Shown piece by piece: positions 51,357 through 56,832 of a stretch of DNA of 56,832 bases. The position numbers and the translations under genes were made by a program. Where the stretch lies: the NCBI GenBank assembly GCA_031287575.1, contig JAITSV010000051.1:33897-90728 (forward strand), read 5' to 3'. Each line of letters opens with the position of its first letter. The first letter of the stretch is position 1. The notes beneath the pieces are model-generated. The model did no database searches, was not told where the DNA came from, and saw only the letters and a list, made by a program, of their open reading frames with translations. This DNA comes from Desulfovibrio sp. GTDB taxonomy: Bacteria; Desulfobacterota; Desulfovibrionia; Desulfovibrionales; Desulfovibrionaceae.

Positions 51357-52238
51357 ATGTCTTCATTCGACTACCGCATCGTGGAAGAGGCGGCCAAGCA
51401 GAGCTACATCAAGGCCCTGTGCGACCTGCCGCCGGACGTGCGCGCCGCCCTGCGCAAGGCGCGCGACCGCGAGACCGTCCCCACCGCCCGCGCCATTTTC
51501 GAGGCCATGTTCAAGGCCATCGACATCGCGGACGCCAAAAAGACCCTGCTCTGCCAGGACACGGGCCTGCCCATCTACAAGGTCCGGGTGGGGTCGCGGT
51601 TTCCCTGGAACTGTGCGGCCATCAAGTCCTGCCTCTACGAGGGCGCCCGGCGGGCCACGCAGGAATTCCCCTTCCGCAGCAGTTCCACGCACACCCTCAC
51701 CCGGATCAATCCCCAGACCTCGGTGGGTCCGGGCCTGCCCGTAATCTACTGGGATTTCGTCGAGGACAGCGACGCGCTGGACATCCTGATGGTGCCCAAG
51801 GGCTCCGGCTCGGAGAACATGAGCAAAATGCAGATGTTCTACCCCCAGCACGGAATCAGGGCGGTCAAGAAGTTCATTCTGGACACGGTGGTGGAAAGCG
51901 CCGCCAACCCCTGCCCCCCCGGCGTCATCGGGGTGGGCCTCGGCGGCACCTCCGACCTGGTGATGCGGCTCGCCAAGGACGCCATCTGCCGCCCGGTGGG
52001 CCAGCGCCACCCCGATCCGCAGTTCGCCGAGATGGAGGAGGAACTGGAAGAGGCCATCAACGCCACCGGGCGCGGCCCCATGGGGCTTGGCGGCGACGTG
52101 TCCTGCCTGGCCGTGCACATCGAGCACGCCTACACCCACATCACCCAGAACCCCGTGGCCGTGAACACCCAGTGCTGGCCCGCCCGGCGGGCGCGGGCGG
52201 TGGTCCTGCCCGACGGCTCAACGACCTACGGGTACTAG
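51357..52238 (+). CDS. Class I fumarase / L-tartrate dehydratase alpha subunit
   Basis: 293 residues, the normal length for the alpha subunit of two-subunit class I hydro-lyases. Three Cys for the [4Fe-4S] cluster lie in LLCQDTGLPIYKV, NPCPPGVIGVGLGGT and VNTQCWPARRA. AAGGAG precedes the ATG. The next gene is the beta subunit. Sequence alone does not separate malate/fumarate from tartrate/oxaloacetate; the neighbouring fumarate-reductase-type flavoprotein favours fumarase. Confidence 0.9.
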   Translation: MSSFDYRIVEEAAKQSYIKALCDLPPDVRAALRKARDRETVPTARAIFEAMFKAIDIADAKKTLLCQDTGLPIYKVRVGSRFPWNCAAIKSCLYEGARRATQEFPFRSSSTHTLTRINPQTSVGPGLPVIYWDFVEDSDALDILMVPKGSGSENMSKMQMFYPQHGIRAVKKFILDTVVESAANPCPPGVIGVGLGGTSDLVMRLAKDAICRPVGQRHPDPQFAEMEEELEEAINATGRGPMGLGGDVSCLAVHIEHAYTHITQNPVAVNTQCWPARRARAVVLPDGSTTYGY

Positions 52239-52247
52239 GAGACAACC

Positions 52248-52841
52248 ATGAGCACCACGCACCATCTCACGTCCCCGTTTTCCGAAGCGGACATCCGCGC
52301 GCTGCACGCCGGCGACATCGTCTACTTCGACGGCCCGCTGTTCGGCATCCGCGACCTGACGCAGATCTACATCTTCGACCAGGGCAACAAGCCCCCGGTC
52401 AGCCTCGAAGGCATGCCCTGCATCCATACCGCCCCCAGCCTGCGCCAGGTGGACGGCAAATGGGAAAAGATCTGCGTGGGCACCACCACCAGCACGCGCA
52501 TGGACCGCTTCACGCCGGGGCTGATCGGCACCTACGGGGTGCGGGCCATCATCGGCAAGGGCGGCCTGTACCAGGGCAGCCTGGACGCCATGCACACGTA
52601 CGGGGCGGTGTACCTGGCCATCGTCGGCGGTGCCGCGTCCCTGGAGACGGAACAGATCGAAGAGGTGGAGGCCGTCTACTTCGAGCATCTGCACCCCGAA
52701 GCCCTGTATCGCTTCCGGGTGAAGAACTTCGGCCCCCTGACCGTGGCCATGGATAGCCATGGGCGGCACCTCTACGACGAGATCGCCGCGGAAGCCCAAC
52801 GGAGGCTGCCGGACATCTATGCCAGGCTCGGCGTGGCCTAG
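52248..52841 (+). CDS. Class I fumarase / L-tartrate dehydratase beta subunit
   Basis: 197 residues with the C-terminal class I fumarase fold: GDIVYFDGPLFGIRDLTQIYIFDQG, GTTTSTRMDRFTPGLIG, IIGKGGLYQG and a final VKNFGPLTVAMDSHG. It starts 9 bp after the alpha subunit with TAGGAG and forms the active enzyme with it. Confidence 0.9.
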   Translation: MSTTHHLTSPFSEADIRALHAGDIVYFDGPLFGIRDLTQIYIFDQGNKPPVSLEGMPCIHTAPSLRQVDGKWEKICVGTTTSTRMDRFTPGLIGTYGVRAIIGKGGLYQGSLDAMHTYGAVYLAIVGGAASLETEQIEEVEAVYFEHLHPEALYRFRVKNFGPLTVAMDSHGRHLYDEIAAEAQRRLPDIYARLGVA

Positions 52842-52913
52842 GGGCCGACGCGCCACGGTCCCGGTCGGAAAAACAACGGGAATGCACCTTCACAACCCCT
52901 CAAGGAGGAAGAC

Positions 52914-53198
52914 ATGTCCATCGATTTCCTGGTTCACGAAGCGGCCGACGGCGTCGGCGTCGTGGTGGTGGAAGGCCTGACGGCAGGCCACGAATGCACG
53001 GGATGGGTCATGCAGGAGGACAAGACCGTCCACATCACCCTGCGCAGCGACATTCCCATCGGCCACAAGGTGGCGCTCAAGGACTTCGCCGAGGGCGACA
53101 CCGTGTTCAAGTACAACACGGACATCGGCAAGGTGGTCGCGCCCATCAGGAAGGGCGAACACCTGCACGTCCACAACGTCAAGACCAAGAGGTGGTAG
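52914..53198 (+). CDS. suyA: SuyA-type (2R)-sulfolactate sulfo-lyase small subunit
   Basis: A 94-residue SAF-domain protein of the UxaA/altronate dehydratase superfamily. It has DGVGVVVVEGL, IPIGHKVALKDFAEGDTVFKY, IGKVVAPIRKGEHLHVHNV and the C-terminal TKRW. The separate small subunit followed by a ~390-residue large subunit is the SuyA-SuyB arrangement; sugar-acid dehydratases of this superfamily are usually single chains. AAGGAGGA precedes the ATG. Confidence 0.85.
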   Translation: MSIDFLVHEAADGVGVVVVEGLTAGHECTGWVMQEDKTVHITLRSDIPIGHKVALKDFAEGDTVFKYNTDIGKVVAPIRKGEHLHVHNVKTKRW

Positions 53199-53201
53199 GC
53201 C

Positions 53202-54362
53202 ATGGAAAGAAAATTCTTCGGATACCGGCGTGAGAACGGCCGCGTGGGCGTGCGCAACCACGTGGTCCTGCTGCCGCTCGACGACCTGTCCAACGCGGCG
53301 TGCGAAGCCGTGGCCAACAACGTCAAGGGCACCCTGGCCCTGCCCCATGCCTACGGCCGCCTTCAGTTCGGCGAGGATCTCGACCTGTATTTCCGCACCC
53401 TGATCGGCATGGGGAGCAACCCCAACGTGGCCGCCGTGGTGGTCATCGGCATAGAGCCGCAGTGGACGCAGAAGATCGTGGACGGCATAGCCAGAACCGG
53501 CAAGCCGGTGGCGGGTTTCTCCATCGAGCAGAACGGCGACCACAATACCATCTGCAACGCCTCGCGCAAGGCCAAGGAGTTCATGCACTGGGCCACCGAG
53601 CAGCGCCGCACGGAATGCGACGTGAAGGAACTCTGGGTGTCCACCAAGTGCGGCGAATCCGACACCACGTCGGGGCTGGCCACCAACCCCACGGTGGGCA
53701 ACGCCTATGACAAGCTGTGGGAAGACGGTGTCACCCTGCTGTTCGGCGAAACCACGGAACTCACCGGCGGGGAACATCTGGTGGCCGCGCGCTGCGCCAA
53801 CGACGAGGTGCGCAAGAAATTCCAGTTCTTCTTCGACCGTTACGCCAAGGTCGTGGATGACCACAAGACCGACGACCTTTCCGATTCGCAGCCCACCAAG
53901 GGCAACATCGAGGGCGGCCTGACCACCATAGAGGAAAAGGCCCTCGGCAACATCCAGAAGATCGGCCGCAAGGCGCCCGTGGTGGGCTGCCTGGACAAGG
54001 CGGAAAGCCCCACCGGCCCCGGCCTGTGGTTCATGGACTCCTCGTCCGCCGCGGCGGAAATGGTTACCCTGTGCGCCGCCGCCGGGTTCGTGGTGCACCT
54101 GTTCCCTACCGGGCAGGGCAACGTCATCGGCAACCCCATCCTTCCGGTGGTCAAACTGTGTTCCAACCCCCGCACGCTGCGCACCATGAGCGAGCACTTC
54201 GACGTGGACGTCTCCGGCATCCTGCGCCGCGAGATCAACCTCGACCAGGCCGGGGACAAGCTCATTGACATGATGATTCGCACATGCAACGGCAGAAGGA
54301 CCTCCGCCGAGGTGCTCGGGCATCGCGAATTCATCATAACGAGGCTATACGAAAGCGCATAA
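53202..54362 (+). CDS. suyB: SuyB-type (2R)-sulfolactate sulfo-lyase large subunit
   Basis: 386 residues. SuyB/UxaA-type signature stretches are [50 protein letters not shown] (with a conserved Cys), [33 protein letters not shown] and [11 protein letters not shown]. SuyAB is known to cleave 3-sulfolactate to pyruvate and sulfite. It starts 3 bp after suyA. A related C3/C4 sulfonate substrate cannot be excluded from sequence. Confidence 0.85.
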   Translation: MERKFFGYRRENGRVGVRNHVVLLPLDDLSNAACEAVANNVKGTLALPHAYGRLQFGEDLDLYFRTLIGMGSNPNVAAVVVIGIEPQWTQKIVDGIARTGKPVAGFSIEQNGDHNTICNASRKAKEFMHWATEQRRTECDVKELWVSTKCGESDTTSGLATNPTVGNAYDKLWEDGVTLLFGETTELTGGEHLVAARCANDEVRKKFQFFFDRYAKVVDDHKTDDLSDSQPTKGNIEGGLTTIEEKALGNIQKIGRKAPVVGCLDKAESPTGPGLWFMDSSSAAAEMVTLCAAAGFVVHLFPTGQGNVIGNPILPVVKLCSNPRTLRTMSEHFDVDVSGILRREINLDQAGDKLIDMMIRTCNGRRTSAEVLGHREFIITRLYESA

Positions 54363-54378
54363 GCATTTCACGCTACGG

Positions 54379-54403
54379 GTGGGGCCAGCGCGGGCTGCCC
54401 CAC
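54379..54403 (+). terminator. Hairpin between suyB and the regulator gene
   Basis: GTGGGGC / GCCCCAC with an inner AGC/GCT and a one-base bulge, 16 bp after the suyB stop; no T-run. It may terminate or attenuate the operon message before the regulator. Confidence 0.5.
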
Positions 54404-54425
54404 TCGAACGCATGGCGCTGCATAC

Positions 54426-54451
54426 CACGTACCCTTCAGGTGGCATACGTG
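54426..54451 (+). promoter_or_regulatory. Inverted repeat at the regulator's ribosome site
   Basis: CACGTA-N14-TACGTG, with an inner ACC/GGT pair, ends just before the GAGGGAACG ribosome site of the sigma-54 activator gene. It could fold over the site or act as an operator for self-regulation. Confidence 0.4.
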
Positions 54452-54459
54452 AGGGAACG

Positions 54460-56079
54460 ATGAGCGACCTTCCTGACAGGTTTTACCAAGCGCTGCTGCT
54501 GATCAACAACATTCTTGTCCGCGAAGTCACCCAAGAGGGTCTTTTCCAGAGTCTTGCCGCCACGCTGCAACCCCTGGTCAACTGTGACCGATGTAGTCTC
54601 AGCATCTACAATCCAGCCAACGATTCGCTGGAATGGTTCGCGCGGGCCGAAGGGGTCACCGTCACCTGCATGGACGATACGCCCATCCCGCAGCGGGGCC
54701 CCCTGGCCCATGAGGCCATCCGGGCGAAAGCGCCGTACATCGCCCAGGACATCAAGAATTTCGCGTCGTTCGACGCAATACGCAGCATGCACGATGCCGG
54801 ATTGCGTTCGGCCATCGCCCTGCCGCTCATGAGCCGTTCCCAGCCCATCGGCGCGCTCGTCGTTTCCTTCAGGCGGCCGCTACGCAACGACGACACCGAC
54901 CTGGTGGCGTTTCTGGAAAAAATCTCCGTGCAGGTGGCCCTGGCCGTGGACAACATGCTTGCCCACGCCAAGCTCCAGAAGATGAATGCGGAACTGCAAC
55001 AGCGCGTGGGCGATCTGCTCTATCCAGAAGAGACGAGCTACTCCGAACCGCGCTTTTTCTACCGGTGCGAGAGCATGCGCATCGTCATGGAACAGGCGCA
55101 ACTTCTGGCCTGTAGCAACGTACCGGTCCTGATACGCGGCGAGACGGGAACGGGAAAGGAATTCATCGCCCACATCATCCACCGGTACAGCGCCAGAAAA
55201 AACAACAACTTCGTCAAGGTCAACTGTCCGGCCCTGTCCTCGACGCTGTTCGAAAGCGAGTTGTTCGGCCATGCCAAGGGGGCGTTCACCGGCGCCAACA
55301 GCCATCGCGTGGGGCGCTTCGAGATGGCGGACAAGGGCAGCATCTTTCTGGACGAAATCGGCGACCTGGACAAGACGCTCCAGGCAAAACTGCTGCAAGT
55401 ATTGCAGGATTCCAGCTTCGAACGGGTCGGGGAAAGCCGCTCCATCCGGGTGAACGTGCGCTTCATTTCCGCCACCAATGCCGACCTCGGCGCGCTGATC
55501 CAGCGCGGCCAGTTCCGAAACGACCTGTATTACAGGCTGGGCGCGGCGATCATCAATATCCCCCCCCTGCGGGAACGCCTCGGCGAACTGCGCGCCATGC
55601 TGCAACACCTCGTGGGCATTCTTACCGAAGACATGCAGTGCAAGCCCATCACCTTCTCCCGCTCCGCACTGCGCCTGCTGGAAGAGTATCATTGGCCGGG
55701 CAACGTGCGGGAACTTTCCAACATGGTCAAGCGGCTGCTCATTCTCAATTACGGAGGTGAAGTAGAGCCGGCCATGATTACCCCCCTGTTCCAACAGGAT
55801 GCGCATCATCCGGGCATTCGCGACGTGTCCGCCGCGCCCCTGCCTCCGCCTCCCGTAGTGGCGCCCGGCTATTCCCTGGCGGATACCGAGCGGCTGGTCA
55901 TCGAGAAGGTGCTGACGCTGACCAATGGCGTCATCAGCGGAAAAAAAGGCGCTGCCACGCTGCTCGGCCTGCCGCGCTCCACCTTGCTCTACAAGTTGAA
56001 GAAGCACGGGATCGAAATCAGCCGGTACACGCACAGCGTCGCAAACCTCGCGGCGGGCATCACCCACAAAGCGCTCTGA
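54460..56079 (+). CDS. GAF - AAA+ - Fis sigma-54-dependent activator (FhlA-like)
   Basis: 539 residues. The N-terminal GAF domain (about 20-165) probably senses a small molecule. The AAA+ domain has Walker A GETGTGKE (227-234), the sigma-54 contact loop GAFTGA (274-279), Walker B IFLDEIGDLD and the sensor/R-finger region FRNDLYYRLG. The C-terminal Fis-type HTH (about 500-525) reads GAATLLGLPRSTLLYKLKKHG. GAGGGAACG precedes the ATG at 54460. There is no receiver domain, so control is by ligand rather than phosphorylation. It is the obvious activator of the sigma-54 promoter at 46318. Confidence 0.93.
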   Translation: MSDLPDRFYQALLLINNILVREVTQEGLFQSLAATLQPLVNCDRCSLSIYNPANDSLEWFARAEGVTVTCMDDTPIPQRGPLAHEAIRAKAPYIAQDIKNFASFDAIRSMHDAGLRSAIALPLMSRSQPIGALVVSFRRPLRNDDTDLVAFLEKISVQVALAVDNMLAHAKLQKMNAELQQRVGDLLYPEETSYSEPRFFYRCESMRIVMEQAQLLACSNVPVLIRGETGTGKEFIAHIIHRYSARKNNNFVKVNCPALSSTLFESELFGHAKGAFTGANSHRVGRFEMADKGSIFLDEIGDLDKTLQAKLLQVLQDSSFERVGESRSIRVNVRFISATNADLGALIQRGQFRNDLYYRLGAAIINIPPLRERLGELRAMLQHLVGILTEDMQCKPITFSRSALRLLEEYHWPGNVRELSNMVKRLLILNYGGEVEPAMITPLFQQDAHHPGIRDVSAAPLPPPPVVAPGYSLADTERLVIEKVLTLTNGVISGKKGAATLLGLPRSTLLYKLKKHGIEISRYTHSVANLAAGITHKAL

Positions 56080-56126
56080 CAACGCCCCCACGCCCGCCCC
56101 GCTCCCCATGTCCTGCCAAACGCACG

Positions 56127-56158
56127 AAGGCCCCGGTGATTGCTCACCGGGGCCTTTT
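56127..56158 (+). terminator. Rho-independent terminator of the activator gene
   Basis: A 13-bp stem (AAGGCCCCGGTGA / TCACCGGGGCCTT) with a TTGC loop and a TTTT tail, 48 bp after the stop. Confidence 0.92.
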
Positions 56159-56169
56159 CGTGATGGGTT

Positions 56170-56189
56170 GGGATGCGGTTACGCATCCC
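56170..56189. terminator. Hairpin beyond the 5S rRNA 3' end
   Basis: An 8-bp stem (GGGATGCG / CGCATCCC) with a GTTA loop between the activator terminator and the 5S gene. It may end the rRNA transcript on the minus strand or back up the plus-strand terminator. Confidence 0.55.
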
Positions 56190-56201
56190 TTTGAGAATAA
56201 G

Positions 56202-56317
56202 TGCTGGCATCGGCCTACTTTCCCACGCAAGAGTACGCAGTATCATCGGCGATGGAGGGCTTAACTTCCGAGTTCGGAATGGGATCGGGTGTACCCCCTC
56301 CTCCATGGACACCAGCA
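56202..56317 (-). rRNA. 5S ribosomal RNA
   Basis: 116 nt on the minus strand. The terminal helix TGCTGG...CCAGCA closes the molecule. Internal landmarks are CGATCCCATTCCGAACTCGG and AAGTTAAGCCC, read on the minus strand. It lies about 100 bp after the 23S 3' end, the usual 23S-5S order. Confidence 0.95.
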
Positions 56318-56420
56318 CAAATTTCTGGTCACCGTCCGGGAAGGCTGGCTATTGTGCGCCGCCACATCGTCCGGGACCGAAAGATGTAATCAAACAGGGT
56401 GGAAAGGAAGTGTAGAGAAG

Positions 56421-56832
<412 letters not shown>

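Overview
The window is high-GC, gene-dense DNA. It is most consistent with a sulfate-reducing deltaproteobacterium of the Desulfovibrio/Nitratidesulfovibrio type. That placement is an inference from three things seen here: a doubled-FeoA iron operon with Fur-like sites, a sulfonate/sulfite gene set beside fumarate metabolism, and a mixed type II secretion/type IV pilus locus. It is not based on a database match.

Layout. (1) 1-2886, minus strand: a ferrous iron uptake operon (feoA2, a Cys-rich FeoB-associated peptide, feoA, feoB cut by the window edge) behind a Fur-box-like palindrome. (2) 3262-5749: an M20 metallopeptidase and an isolated OppD/DppD-type ATPase. (3) 6078-7771: a NarL-type response regulator convergent with a protein joining a degenerate receiver-like domain to an Hpt domain. 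(4) 8002-8124: tRNA-Leu(CAG) and its terminator. (5) 8847-29683: a large pilus/pseudopilus locus with a PilM-PilN fusion, PilO- and PilP-like proteins, a secretin, GspE and GspF, four prepilin-like proteins including a 1098-residue composite, two PilT-type ATPases, two DUF4124 proteins (one with a lytic transglycosylase domain), a prepilin peptidase and an ExeA/MshM-like ATPase. Two copies of a dispersed intergenic repeat lie inside it. (6) 30107-42874: PIN-PhoH ATPase, monofunctional transglycosylase, ProVWX-type osmoprotectant transporter, a short QueG-like Fe-S protein, a rhodanese, a Sel1-repeat lipoprotein, an MFS transporter and an inositol-monophosphatase-family enzyme. (7) 43437-56079: the most unusual region, described below. 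(8) 56202-56832: 5S and the 3' part of 23S rRNA on the minus strand.

Region 7 joins a sulfite exporter (TauE/SafE), a dicarboxylate-type symporter with a small membrane partner, and then an operon that begins at an excellent sigma-54 promoter (46318-46333). That operon encodes a fumarate-reductase-type flavoprotein lacking the His that normally binds FAD covalently, a single SdhC-like membrane subunit, an FrdB/SdhB iron-sulfur protein fused to a membrane-anchored Rieske domain with a twin-arginine motif, a cytochrome b6/subunit IV-cytochrome c fusion, two-subunit class I fumarase/tartrate dehydratase, and SuyA/SuyB-type sulfolactate sulfo-lyase. A GAF-AAA+-Fis sigma-54 activator follows. Candidate activator half-sites (TGGAC / GACCR) cluster about 100 bp upstream of the sigma-54 promoter, and a related palindrome lies upstream of the exporter. 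The encoded machine looks like a complex II/cytochrome bc hybrid. Together with sulfo-lyase, fumarase, exporter and importer it could desulfonate an organosulfonate (sulfolactate, or speculatively a C4 sulfo-dicarboxylate) and couple the carbon product to menaquinone and periplasmic cytochrome electron flow. The function is inferred; the fusions, motifs and promoter are read directly.
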